Below are positions 36,938-47,856 of a DNA stretch of 64,000 nucleotides, piece by piece (the stretch's first letter is position 1; each line of letters opens with the position of its first letter). The stretch comes from Karstenula rhodostoma CBS 690.94 (lineage: Eukaryota > Ascomycota > Dothideomycetes > Pleosporales > Didymosphaeriaceae), in contig MU001506.1 in the NCBI GenBank assembly GCA_010093485.1, positions 806,001 to 870,000 of the forward strand, given 5' to 3'. A model generated the notes under the pieces. That model saw only the letters and a list, made by a program, of their open reading frames with translations, did no database searches and had not been told where the DNA came from. Position numbers and translations under genes: made by a program.

Positions 36938-38610
36938 TTAGTTCTTGTAGCCATTCTCATACCCGTTCGCCAATACCTCCTTGAGGCCGTTTGGCAGACC
37001 GTTGGCCATCTTCTGCGCAATACCGTTGGTGTGGGTGCCGTTTGTGCTCGGCTGGCCCTTGGTCAGCGCCTCGACAGGCACATCGTTGAGGGTGTAGCCG
37101 GTATCGCTCGAGTCGACGAAGGCATCGAGGCCTTCACCGTTACGAGGGTACTCTTTCATCATCTCCTTGTGTCGTCGTAGCGCAGCGTTCATCTCCTCCG
37201 CCGTAACATCGTTGAGGAAGACACAGCTTCCGATGGGGTTAGGCACTGCTGCTCGCAGCTTGCCATCACGGGTCTTTAAGATGGCTGCCGTGGCCTTCGC
37301 GAGGACCTCTTCGTTGAAGTCCACGTGGTCCATGGACAGACCTGCGCGCGAGAACAGGTTAAGGAGGCGGTGGTGCTCCTCATCGCTTATCAGCTTGCGA
37401 CCGTTGGCTAAAGTCGCGGAGTAGGCCATATCGATGGAGATGGCATGGCCGTGGCGAAGAGGGACATCGGGTGTGAGCTGGATTGATGTCAACGATTGAT
37501 CAAAATTTCTTGAACGTTATTACTGACCTCGTGCAGAGGGCTCCAAGTGTGACCGTACGCAATGACACGGTCCAGGCCAATCTCGTGGAGGTTGGGGGTC
37601 TCAAGCTTTAACATCTCGTAGATGCCAGAGCGGTTGATCTCGTCCGCAGCCTTGCGGACCTCACCGGACTCGTCATCGACACGACCAAACTTTGTGGCGA
37701 TCAGCCTCTCGCAGTATTGATCGAGAAGGTCGAATGTCCGAAGATGGCCGCAAGTGGAGATCTTGATCAACTCTGCGAATCCGTTTCGTACCTGGCCCTC
37801 GGGCAAAGTCTTAAGGAATGTGAAGTCGAGGAATGTGTGCATGGGTGCGTGGTACGCTCCAAGACGGTTCTTGTAGTTGCCATAGTTGACGGCGACCTTG
37901 ATGCTGACACTGGCATCGATCAGACCGATGACGGTCGTGGGGATCCGGATGAAGTTGGTATTCCTTCGGTATGCTGCGCAAGCAAAGCTACGATGGCGAG
38001 TTAGCAAAATGCTCTCGAGAAACTAGTAGGCCAGAGTGCCTTAGATATGCTCTTAGGCGATGGACCAATTGGCATAGCTTTACCCAGCAACGTCGGTGAC
38101 GAGTCCTCCTCCCTGATGGCGCATTAGCAATGCGACAAATTATAACACGGATTGGTTACATACCACTACCAAGACTGGCTCCTTGCGGATGATACCGAAG
38201 TCGGTCATGGAGTCGACAATGCTCAGCAAGGTGTCCATGGATTTAGCCTTCTCTCCGATCATGGTCTTGTGGATCTTCAACTCTAGCTTGTGGTGGTCGA
38301 AGTACTTCTGCATCTGTTCACCGTAGAGGTTGTAGATGTTCAGGTCCATAACCGCAAGAGCGCGGCCCCAGCGCTCGTAGCAGTCGGCGAGCTGCTTGTT
38401 CTGCGGGTTGAACACGCCATCGAGGAATGTGAAATCGTACTCGACTGTGCGCAGCGATCCAGTCAGCAAAGGTACCTGGAGGTGGCTTCCACATCCCAGA
38501 TCCTCTCAATGGGACCACACTGGCGTGTCGCAGGTTGACATACTCTTCTCGTACCCCTCGACGTGGAACCCGTTTTGCGTCTCAACGACGGAAGCCTTGA
38601 GGTCAGACAT
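36938..38610 (-). CDS. mysA: Desmethyl-4-deoxygadusol synthase (sedoheptulose-7-phosphate cyclase)
   Basis: First enzyme of mycosporine synthesis, a dehydroquinate-synthase-fold cyclase that converts sedoheptulose 7-phosphate to desmethyl-4-deoxygadusol using NAD+ and a metal. Exons 38544-38610, 38164-38444, 38084-38112 (29 nt), 37528-37987 and 36938-37477 give 458 residues. GGGLVTDVAG (near residue 117) is the NAD-binding glycine motif. IDASVSIKVAVNYGNYKNR and GAYHAP follow in the active-site region, and AYGHTWSPLHE plus LRHGHAISIDMAYSA provide the metal-binding histidines. These features separate it from 3-dehydroquinate synthase, which in fungi is part of AROM. The last ~35 residues form an Asn-Gly-rich tail. 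Divergent from the O-methyltransferase, which supports the pathway call. EEVS activity cannot be excluded by eye. Confidence 0.92.
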
Positions 38611-39975
38611 TGTGATAGGTGAGGTGAGGAGAAATTTTTTGAGAAGAGATAGTTGATATCTACAGGTGGACAAAACTTTCTCAGGGTTGTTTCCTCTATA
38701 TAAGGGATTACCTCAAATTCATGCCTCAATCGCCTGTTGGCTCATGGGGACACATGTCGATCCAATTGGTGCAATCCCGCCGAGAACCGGCTGCTAACGT
38801 CAACCAAATGCAGCCGCTTGCTCATCGCTTGGTGTTCGTGATGCCTTGTGTCCTGTGGGATTCAAGACTAGGCGCCTTGGATCGCTAATCTAGACTGCTA
38901 TGGGAACAACATGATGAAACGACCCGTCCAGTAAGGAAAGCAACGGGCCTGGATCTTGTCTTAGCCTGTTCGGCACGTGGAGATCATACTCTTGTCATGC
39001 ATTTCGTTCAGCATCCCGGGCGTGGTGCTTGTCAGGAACAGGAATAGACGATCTCTTGTAGGCTAACTACGTTAGGCCGAGATCTAAACCAGATCACCGT
39101 GAACATAGTGTTGAGGGGTTTTAGTGGGGCAGTTCCGCAAGCAAGCTCAATGACTATGCGGCCTATCTTCGCATGCGGGAACATGCGGTCTGTGACTGGA
39201 CAAGGAGCTCATGTACATACAAAGACCTACGGCCATGAATGCCGAAGTTTCTTTCCCGATTCTGAAGTCACCTGTGCTCTGGGCTTCGATAACTTCAAAA
39301 CCCGTGAGAAAGGAACATCCGTGTCAAAGTTTGCGATCGCGAGTGATGTTCCTGCTAGATTTTAGTTCCCGCCTCGGATAGATGCAAGCTCACGATCTGG
39401 AATGATTTGGGACAATGCACCAAACCAACCCCAGTCGATGTCCTTGAGAGGGTTAGTCCGCTTCTACAAGTTTATGTAAAACCCTGGCCGTCTCTGGCAC
39501 GCGGGATTAACGGGAAAGTCATTGACGACAGAGACCCTCACCACTAACGTCAAGACTCCACGTACGGTCATCAACACCAATCAGCAAAACACGCACTGTT
39601 CCGATTGGAAATCACGCAACAAACTGCACGGAAGCAGGGTTTGTGGTCTACACGAAGTAACAAAGCAGGGCACCCGTGCACAGCTTCCGTCTGCTCCAAA
39701 CACGAACGCAGCTCTATTCCACCGAGCTCGCGTACCAAAATAGCGCAGAAGTTTTCAATGAACTTGTTTTCCAGTCCACTTACCTTTAAGACCTGACGTG
39801 TACATTGTGTGGGGTACCTAATGCGCCTAGACATCGCCGCGAACCTCGGAACCGCTTCCGTCGCCGGCTTGTCAGCCCCGCCATTGTTTACGCGCTCGTG
39901 AGAGCTTGCACGGAAACTGAACGCGTGGCCAGAATTATCATTCGCAAAATACTTTGAACCGAATTGAATTGCACG
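38611..39975. promoter_or_regulatory. Bidirectional control region of the mycosporine cluster
   Basis: 1.36 kb between the cyclase and O-methyltransferase start codons with no supported gene. GATC-containing sites resembling white-collar light elements occur at 38759, 38880, 39081, 39092 and within GCGATCGC at 39333-39340. An AGGGG stress-type element lies at 39114-39118. These are short motifs and could be chance. A TATA-like CTATATAAGG precedes the cyclase at 38695-38704. Confidence 0.45.
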
Positions 39976-40930
39976 ATGGGAAGCTTCGATCAAACGAAAG
40001 CGTACGCGCCGCAAGAAGAGACCTTCTTCGACGACGGGCGCGAAATCGAGCTTCTGCACTTTGTCTACTCGCATCCTAAGCTCCAGCAGATTCGTGGTTC
40101 CCCGAAGGAGGTCCTCTCGGCCATTGATGAATTCGGGAGGACGAAGAAGTACCTCATGAATGTGGGCGAGGACAAAGGTCGGATTGTCTGCGACTTGATC
40201 GCGGATGTGAAGCCGAAGACCATGGTTCGTGAAATCACGCTCGATAATCTTACAAGCTATCTAATGTTTCACATAGGTCGAACTAGGTGGTTATGTTGGC
40301 TACTCGTGTATTCTGTATGCCGATGCAGTCCGGAAAGCTGGTGGTGAACGCTATTTCAGCTTCGAGCGCAACCCAGAATTCGCTGCGGTGATCTCGTCAT
40401 TGGTCGATCTCGCAGGCCTCGACGACATTGTCAAAGTTGTGGTGGGCTCCAGCGACGAGTCAATCGCGCGACTACATTCATCAGGTGCTCTCAAGCACAT
40501 CGATCTGATGTTCCTCGATCACTACAAACCCGCATACACCACTGATCTCAAGCTCTGCGAAGAACTTGGCCTCGTCACTCCAGGCTCTGTACTTGCAGCA
40601 GACAACGTTATCAAGCCTGGCAACCCGCCGTACTTAGAGTATGTACGCAGTAGCGTGGCCGACAAGAAGAAGAAAACCACCGGGGAGGGCCAAGACGATA
40701 GTACACAGGGCATTGCGGAGAAGACTGTCAAACAGTATGCCAACAGATACGAGTCGGAAAAGTTCAGCAACAGTTCCGGCAATCCGAACTTGGTCTACGA
40801 GAGCAAGCTGGTAAACAGCTTTGAACCTACAGGTGTACCAGTATGTTGGCAATCCCATTGTGACAACCTATAGCTAACGTATGTTCAGGACGGTGTGGAG
40901 ATTACCAGGTGTGTTGGTGAAGAGAAATAG
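39976..40930 (+). CDS. mysB: Catechol-type O-methyltransferase of the mycosporine pathway
   Basis: SAM-dependent methyltransferase expected to convert desmethyl-4-deoxygadusol to 4-deoxygadusol. Exons 39976-40224, 40277-40840 and 40889-40930 give 284 residues. The SAM motif VELGGYVGYSCILYADAVR begins exon 2, FSFERNPEFA supplies the acidic residue that binds the ribose, and MFLDHYKPAYTTDLKLCEE plus SVLAADNVIKPGNPPY match the Mg2+-binding Asp and Asp-Asn of catechol O-methyltransferase. The C-terminus, about 65 residues beyond ADNV, includes a charged insert (KKKKTTGEGQDD). Intron 1 uses a GTTCGT donor, supported by the homologous join TM-VELGG. No signal peptide; probably cytosolic. Confidence 0.92.
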
Positions 40931-41399
40931 CGTTCATATCACTACGTGCTACATGATACCAAATGACCAACCTTAATATGTCCAAACCATTCAATTGCTT
41001 CCTAAATGGCTCTCCAAATTCAATTGAACAGCCAAAATATTTCTTGGCTCCGTCCGAATCTGGCACTCGTAAAATGAAGGAAAAGATTACGGCACTACCT
41101 CCCTCCAAGAGCCTCACCCCGCAAAAGCAAATACCGCTGCAACCTAGCAACCGCGCAGGTACCACCAGCTCCACTGATGCAATGCCCTACTTCTGCACGA
41201 GCGGCGTAGTTCACGCAGCTGGAGTCGAGCGGTAACGATGACGTGTAGACTATTGAGCACAAGTTTTCCTTCCTTGCGTGAGACAAAGAGCCTAGCCATA
41301 TGTACCACATCGCGACATATTGCCTACCCCTCTACCCCTCTCTTTCGACTGAAATTTTTGCCGCTGGCGCGTTCTTACGCGCAATCACGTTCTCGCGTC

Positions 41400-42875
41400 A
41401 TGGCCGTACCCGGCTCACATGGCGACCCTTTCTACTGTCGTCACGTTCCAAAGAACATCCTCCTCCCTCTACTTAGTCTTATTACGCTTCCAATTTCGGC
41501 TGCTGTGGTGATTGCAAGCCTTCTGTACTCGAGGCTGTTCCCACAAGCAAGACCAATTCCTCTCCGTGATGCGTCCGCACGCAAAACCATCCTCATCACT
41601 GGCGTTTCCATGACCAAGGGCCTTGCCATTGCTCGTATACTAGCCCGACATACACCACACCGAGTCATTGGCGCGGATATCTCTGCCCTCTCGCCAGGCC
41701 GCTTCTCCAGCTCCCTCGCCAAGTTCTACATCCTCACACCACCCGATGGAAGCGATGCAGAACCGTACACCGACTCGTTGCTCCACGTGATCAAGAGTGA
41801 AGAGGTTGATCTGTGGATCAGTTGCTCAAGCGTGATAGCAGCCATAGAAGATGGAGAGGTAGTGAGGCTGGCCGAAAAGGAGAGAGGACCGGGCTTCCAA
41901 GCTGTGCAATTCCGAAGCGATGTCGTCGAGCGGCTGCATGAGAAGGATCATTTCATTGATTACATAAGATCGTTGGAACTGCCTGTGCCGGAGAGCCATC
42001 GCTGCACGTCGACGGAGGAAGTGAACAACATCTTGAAGAAAGCAAAGAAGGAGGACAGGAAGGACAAAAAATTCCTACTGAAGCCGATCGGAGTTGACGA
42101 CCGCGCAAGAGCGAACATGATGACCCTGCTTCCTTTTGAGGATCGAGGAGACACATTTTCCTACATCAAGAGTCTGCAAATCTCAAGTCAAAACCCGTTC
42201 CAAGTCCAGCAGTTCATCTCCGGCGCTGAGTACTGCACGCATGCTCTCGTTATCCGCGGCCGCGTCGTGGCGTTCACGTGTTGTCCATCTTCAGAGCTGC
42301 TCATGCATTACGAAGCAATACCCTCTTCGTCTCACCTCTTCAAACAGATGTTGAAGTTCACGCAGCGTGTAGCGAAAGACGGTGGCGAGTCGTTCTCGGG
42401 CCACCTCAGCTTCGACTTCCTGGCGGAGGGAGAGGGGAAGGTGTCGAAACTATATCCGATTGAATGCAACCCGCGCGCACACACGGCTGTGGCATTGTTC
42501 TCCAACACGCCTCAGATGGCGTCTGCGTATCTTTCTGCGTTTGAATCTTCGACGTCCAAGGATATGGACATTGTTATACCGCGCTCCCCGACCCCGTCGT
42601 ACTACTGGCTCGGGCACGATGTTGTCGCATTACTGATACTTCCCGTGCTTGATCTATTGTGGGGTATCAAAACTGTATCCGAGGTTCTGGACTGCATGAC
42701 GGACTTCTGGGAGCATGTTGTAAGCTGGCGTGATGGAACGTTTGAGATCCAGGACCCAATCCCATTCTTCGTGCTGTATCACGTTTATTGGCCGATGAAA
42801 TTCCTCACAAGTTTGGTAAATGGAAAGCAGTGGTCGAGGATCAACGTGAGCACGACGAAGGTCTTCGCACAATGA
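41400..42875 (+). CDS. mysC: Membrane-anchored ATP-grasp ligase (mycosporine synthase, MysC-like)
   Basis: ATP-grasp carboxylate-amine ligase expected to join 4-deoxygadusol to an amino acid. It is a single exon of 491 residues from ATG 41400; an in-frame ATG at 41238 would add 54 Arg/Ser-rich residues, which I treat as leader but could be a targeting peptide. Residues ~18-45 form one hydrophobic helix (LLPLLSLITLPISAAVVIAS), so the enzyme is probably tethered to a membrane. A nucleotide-fold domain follows (KTILITGVSMTKGLAIARIL), then the ATP-grasp core: KFLLKPIG lysine segment, PFQVQQFISGAEYCTHALVI, and the Mg-binding YPIECNPRAH. A second hydrophobic segment lies near VVALLILPVLDLLWGI. It lies 469 bp downstream of the O-methyltransferase on the same strand. 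Confidence 0.9.
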   Translation: MAVPGSHGDPFYCRHVPKNILLPLLSLITLPISAAVVIASLLYSRLFPQARPIPLRDASARKTILITGVSMTKGLAIARILARHTPHRVIGADISALSPGRFSSSLAKFYILTPPDGSDAEPYTDSLLHVIKSEEVDLWISCSSVIAAIEDGEVVRLAEKERGPGFQAVQFRSDVVERLHEKDHFIDYIRSLELPVPESHRCTSTEEVNNILKKAKKEDRKDKKFLLKPIGVDDRARANMMTLLPFEDRGDTFSYIKSLQISSQNPFQVQQFISGAEYCTHALVIRGRVVAFTCCPSSELLMHYEAIPSSSHLFKQMLKFTQRVAKDGGESFSGHLSFDFLAEGEGKVSKLYPIECNPRAHTAVALFSNTPQMASAYLSAFESSTSKDMDIVIPRSPTPSYYWLGHDVVALLILPVLDLLWGIKTVSEVLDCMTDFWEHVVSWRDGTFEIQDPIPFFVLYHVYWPMKFLTSLVNGKQWSRINVSTTKVFAQ

Positions 42876-43114
42876 TGTCCGAGTGGGGATAGTTGTGGCT
42901 GAAAGGGTCAAGCGTCTCAATGAGGCTGTCAATACCTTGTTTTTAGTAGATAGAATACATGGGTCACTTATGTGATACGTATACATGCTAGTAATCCATT
43001 CCCAATCTTTTCTCTAGTCTTTTACGTGAACAAAGACCATAAGTTTCTCCATAATCTATCTCCCACCGAAGTCTATCCCAGTGATACCAGTCTATGTGAT
43101 GGAAGTGAAATATA

Positions 43115-45490
43115 TCATGAAATGTATACATCCGGTAGTGAGTTTTCCCGAGAATCCGGAGATGTTGCGTGCCTTTCATCTCTGTAACCATCTGCGTCGG
43201 AATCTGGCGGAGGGTGTGAAGGTACCACAGCTTCTATATAACGGTTCCAAGCAGTACCGTCTTCGAAACATGAACAATAACAATCCGTAAAGAATCTTTT
43301 CTTCAAGGGTGGACACCTACATTGCAATTTGCAGCTGGAAACGAGCTTTATTGTTGATCCTGTATTCCTTGTGATGAGCGGCACACTGATTCCAGATATC
43401 AGGTGAACGTTGTCGCGTTTTGAAGCTTTACCAAAGGTAAACCCTAGGCGTCCACTCTCCGTCCACAAGACTTTGAATTCCAAAAGGGCAAGGATGTTGC
43501 TAGCTAGGATGTGGGCTTGTAGCATACGCCTTTGTAAGACGAAAGAAAGACGCGTCATCTCGGTCCAGATCCTGGCTGCAGAAACTTTAGACGACTCTGC
43601 GTAATGTATCTCCGACACTTGGTGGCAGAGGAAGTTCAAATATGTCATTATCGAGTCGTGATAATCGGGGCAGGAAGGCAAGATGACATCGTGGAAGAAC
43701 TGAGCGAAGGGTGGAGAAAAAAGTCGAACCGGATATCCATATGGATTGTCGTCTGGTTCCTCGCGTCTGTAAAGCCTTCCATCCGAATGATAGAACCATT
43801 GCAGAAGCAGGAGAAGATTATGCTTGTGCAGTGCATGCTCCGACTCAACGTCGTAGAACGAGGTACGGTGGAAGCATCTACAGGATGAAATAGTATCGAT
43901 CTTCAGGCCCTTCGCCACCAAGTAATTGTGATCTTTCCCCAATCGGAATTGAGCTTTTGAAGACTTTGAGGCATCATTTTTGCCAATGATCGAGCGTTTC
44001 CAGGCCATTATCGGATTGTTTCGTGAAAAATCCGGTACCCATGATGGGGCAGATGGACAACCGTATGATGCAGCCAATAGCAACATATCCAGTGACCCAG
44101 TTTGGAGCATAACATACATAGCCAGATCATGGTATACCTTGCTCATTGGGTAGCTGTAATCGACAGTCGGTACCTGGAGTTCACCCTTGGCGGACAGTTG
44201 GAGGATCGTATGAAAGCCGAAGCTCATATCGAGTGGGTTTGTAGCTGAGCGCGACGAAAGTGTATCTAGAATAGTATGATGCTTAACATTCTCAAGCATA
44301 TCTGGCATCGTGGAGCTTCGATCGATGTGCAGGTGTATGCCTATGACAAAGGTATAAAGCATCGCGAAACAAGACGCTACGTATACCGAATAGCAGATTG
44401 TACGACCGAGCTCTGTCTTCGGTACGCCTTGCACTTCCGCTAGTGCGATCATGGCGCAGATAAAAGCCGGCGTAGCATATAATTTCGATAAGGACAGAGA
44501 CCTGCAAAACTGCCAATATCTGCACAACTGCTCGTATGTTAAGACGTTTCTGCCGAGTTTTGATTGGCATATCGCCCTCACAACTATCAGCTGTATCCAC
44601 GGCCGTGATTGTTCGTCGTCAACTTGATTGGCGAGGCGAAGGAAGATCATCCGGCACGCGAAGTAAGACCATTGAATATGGGCCGAGCCACACACTATAA
44701 CTGGATTTCGACACAATGCAGCTTCTTGATATGTCCAGATACGTGATATCCACGAGCAGTCGAGAAGCTCCTGGATATCTCCGTAAGAGCACCGAGTATT
44801 GCGGCCATTGAACATTTGAGAAATTCTCCCGAAAATCAGCTCTGCATCTTGTCAGGGCACAAGCGGTTTAGTTGGAGAGCCTCTATACATACTGCTTTCA
44901 TCTCCCCAAGCCAACTTATTCTTGTGTCCCAAAGGGTGAATCCAGATGTGAAAGAGCGCAGCCCAAGGTCTCGAACGAATATTACTGACGGTCTCGGTGT
45001 TCTTGTCATCAAAGTAATACTCGACGAATCCAGTACGTGAAAGATAACTCATCGCTCTATCTTTCTCTGGACTGCCTTCTCCGAGCCATATGTAAGTGGT
45101 CGTTGCACTCATGTAAATATCCTTCATCAAGGGTATTTGTCCAGCTTTCTCTTGATCATCGTTTTGACAGATACACACTGCGTCGACCCAAATCGTAAAG
45201 GATCCAAGCTTTGCTCGAAGACGCTGCAAAGCGGATAGGCAATTGCTGGTAACGGGAAGTCCAACGCCGCGGCAGTCGATCGTCTTGGGTCGACTCGACA
45301 TGACACCCCATACATACGAGAGGGCAACGTATGGTCTCGAGTCGATATCTTCCACTGTCAGGTCGCAATGAATGGGACCGTCTAAGCCTTCTGCCCCCGT
45401 GGGAGCGTGTACATGCAGTAATCTTATGCATTTGGTGTCTGGAGGGAGATGTAGGGATTGGTAGAGTGCCTCGATATTGCCGCTGGCCAT
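43115..45490 (-). CDS. HET-domain (heterokaryon incompatibility) protein
   Basis: Fungal HET-domain protein; the family acts in non-self recognition and programmed cell death, but this member's role is unknown. Exons 44893-45490 and 43115-44841 with a 51 nt intron give 774 residues. HET motifs are clear: YVALSYVWG, then FTIWVDAVCICQNDDQEKAGQIP, MKDIYMSATTTYIWLGEG, and, across the intron, SWISRIWTYQEAALCRNPVIVCG. The middle region holds two strongly hydrophobic stretches (AFICAMIALAEV; VYVASCFAMLYTFVIGIHL), unusual for the family. A Cys-rich segment near the end (CKLQCRCPPLKKRFFTDCYCSCF) could bind metal. ATG 45490 was chosen, although open frame extends ~13 codons further upstream without an ATG. 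Tail-to-tail with the ATP-grasp gene. Confidence 0.88.
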
Positions 45491-46555
45491 AGTGTAAAAC
45501 CAATCGAGTTTCCGCAGTGTAAAGGGCACGAAGGGCTCGAGATCCGGAATTTATAGTAAGCTTCAGCCATTGCGCTGATGCCTACCGTATTTCTTTTGAA
45601 TCCTGTCAGGCTGCGAATGCAGCTCTCGATGAAGAATGCATCGTTTTCCAGGGGTGTTCGGGCCTCTTTTTGATCTTACACAAAAAGTGCAATGTGCCAT
45701 GCTACGCAATCCTTCTTCTTTGGGGACTTGGGGAGTGTACAGCCGCAATTTCGATACCTCGTTGTTTTTGTTTCGCATTATGCAAGCCTGAGGCATAAGG
45801 GACGCCCACGCAAATCGACATGCATTCAACTTTTTTAATAATACGAAGTTTCCCGTCAAATAATATAAGACTCTTACACAGACGTTGCTAGATCCAAAGA
45901 GAAGTTGATCTTGAGGGACATGGCGTTGTTGATGTTGTGGCAAACAAAAGGGGCTCGCCTGGGGGCGGCACGGGCGACTTGCAGCTCAACAAATTACCCT
46001 ATTCTCAACAAATCGCTAAGCCCGGTCATCCTCACACTTTTTTGATCTCGATTAAATTTCCACATTACACCAGAGGGCACGCACGCCTCGTACATTCCAA
46101 AGCATCTACGCAGACACTCAGCATCACCTGTCCAGACGAGCCTTGCGTCTTATTTCCATGTTATATAGCCTCCTACGAGTAGACGTTTCAACATCATCAT
46201 CGTTCTAGCGTGTGGTTTCTCTCGAAGGGCCAGTACCTTCCGCGAATGATGCACCTTCTCCCCCAGTAGAAACGCCACTGGATGCATCGACCAGCTGAGC
46301 AATGCTCGAGGAGAAGTCCGCCTGAGACATGATTCCGCACTCACTCTACGAGTGGCTATGCTACTATGCCCATACTTCGCATCATCTGCTACCCGCATTA
46401 GCACAGTTCGATCAGACAAAATTCAAACATCAATGGGCTGGATTTGCACTCCTTTCACTCTCCAATATAGCAAAACCGTACCATTACTTCAGCTTACCGA
46501 GAAAGGTACAACACGATACCCTTTCCTCGGCTCCATGATAGCAGACATCACCCTT
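45491..46555. other. Intergenic
   Basis: About 1.1 kb holding the HET gene promoter and the 3' region of the acetyltransferase gene. Short frames only. Confidence 0.5.
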
Positions 46556-46650
46556 TCAATTCTCCACCCCCTCCGCCGGCTTATACACCAAAACCGTAGC
46601 CCACTTCACCTCGCCCGTCCTCAACTCCCCTATTACCTCCCACCCATACT

Positions 46651-47298
46651 TCAAAAAATAGGCTTCGACGAATCCTGCGCCTCAACATAACACTCGACCC
46701 CCTCCTCCTCCGCACGCTGCATCCCCCACCTCACCAGCGTTCCCGCACACCCCCGGCCCCCATGCGCAGGATGCGTCGCTAGGGTTTGGAGATCTATCAC
46801 GCATACGTTAGTATCCATATACAGTTCATACCGCATCTCATAGCCAGTCTCCCCAGACCCACCGTGACTCGGTAATCTCAAACGAAACGAAACAAACATA
46901 CAATAAAACCGCTTCGCCCCCATAACGCTCCCCACCATCTTCCTCTTCTTCTCCTCCTTTTCTAATATCCCCTCCCGATCGCACTCCCCCGGCAGCGCCT
47001 CACTCATCACCAAATCGACATACCCGCTCTCCGCTTCTGCCTCCTTCGAATGCGGCACCGTCCACTTCGTGAACGCGACGATCTGCTCGCTCGGGGGCAG
47101 GTCCGTGTCTACGATCTTTGTGAAGAGCGCGAAGGGGTCCGCGGCGAAGGTGTGGGCGAGGCGCGCGGTGCGGAAGGCGTTTACGGCGGGGGTGTCGGGG
47201 AAGACGTTGTTGGGGGTGGGGGCGCTGAAGGCGGCGGCGGAGAGGGATACGAGGGAGGGGATGTCGGAGGGGGTGCAGGGGGTGAGGGTGAGGGGCAT
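46651..47298 (-). CDS. GNAT-family N-acetyltransferase, C-terminus apparently frameshifted
   Basis: Acyl-CoA-dependent acetyltransferase of unknown substrate. Exons 46902-47298 and 46651-46793; the 108 nt intron has a TACTAAC branch site. The product is 179 residues. The GNAT acetyl-CoA loop is seen as LATHPAHGGRGCAGTLVRWGMQRAEEEG. The frame then stops at 46651 just after VEAQDSSKP. A second reading frame from about 46672 down to 46556 carries the expected family ending (YFLKYGWEVIGEL then KWATVLVYKP), so one base appears to be missing near 46665-46675. Either the gene is a recent pseudogene, the truncated form is used, or the assembly has an error. Pezizomycotina have many such paralogues. 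Confidence 0.75.
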   Translation of the reverse strand: MPLTLTPCTPSDIPSLVSLSAAAFSAPTPNNVFPDTPAVNAFRTARLAHTFAADPFALFTKIVDTDLPPSEQIVAFTKWTVPHSKEAEAESGYVDLVMSEALPGECDREGILEKEEKKRKMVGSVMGAKRFYCMFVSFRLRLPSHGGSGETGYEMRYELYMDTNVCVIDLQTLATHPAHGGRGCAGTLVRWGMQRAEEEGVECYVEAQDSSKPIF

Positions 47299-47856
47299 GG
47301 TTGGGTGGTGGTGGGGGTGAAGTTTGGCCTTGGTACGTGAGAAGACGGTGTAGGTTTTTTTTGGTTTTTTTTGGATATCGTTGCGTTCGGGTTGTAGTGG
47401 GCTTTATCCTGAGTATGTGAGCAAGGCAACCGTCTTGCGCAAAACAACGGAATTGGCTCAACGCCGTCGAATGTCGACAATACGTGCTGCTATTGGCAGC
47501 CGGATATGGAGCGATGAGGCAGAGCTATCATGATACCAATTTTGAGTATTCCGCATGCCGATGCCAACTCCGATGGTCTAGCCTGATGGAGCTAATTGGA
47601 GCAGCATTTACTTAGTATCGAGACTGCAGTCAGGAAGAAGCTCACACGCTATGCTTTACCCATCAAAGACGAGGAGTAAGGGATATGCTATGTCGGAGAG
47701 CATCAAAAACACGTGAAGCAGTAATAGCAAAAATAAAGTAAACAGATATCATTCCATGACCACCCGCGAGCAAGCGCCTGAAATGCATTGATATGCAATA
47801 CTATGATGGATGTCATTTCCAATCAGCCCTAGCAACAGTTCCCACATAGCCCATGC
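47299..47856. other. Intergenic
   Basis: Acetyltransferase promoter and IRE1 3' flank. Nothing else recognised. Confidence 0.45.

Noticed and set aside
41238..41399. Upstream ATG extending the ATP-grasp protein by 54 residues
   Set aside because: The segment looks like leader sequence and the downstream ATG gives a sensible N-terminus, though a targeting role is not excluded.
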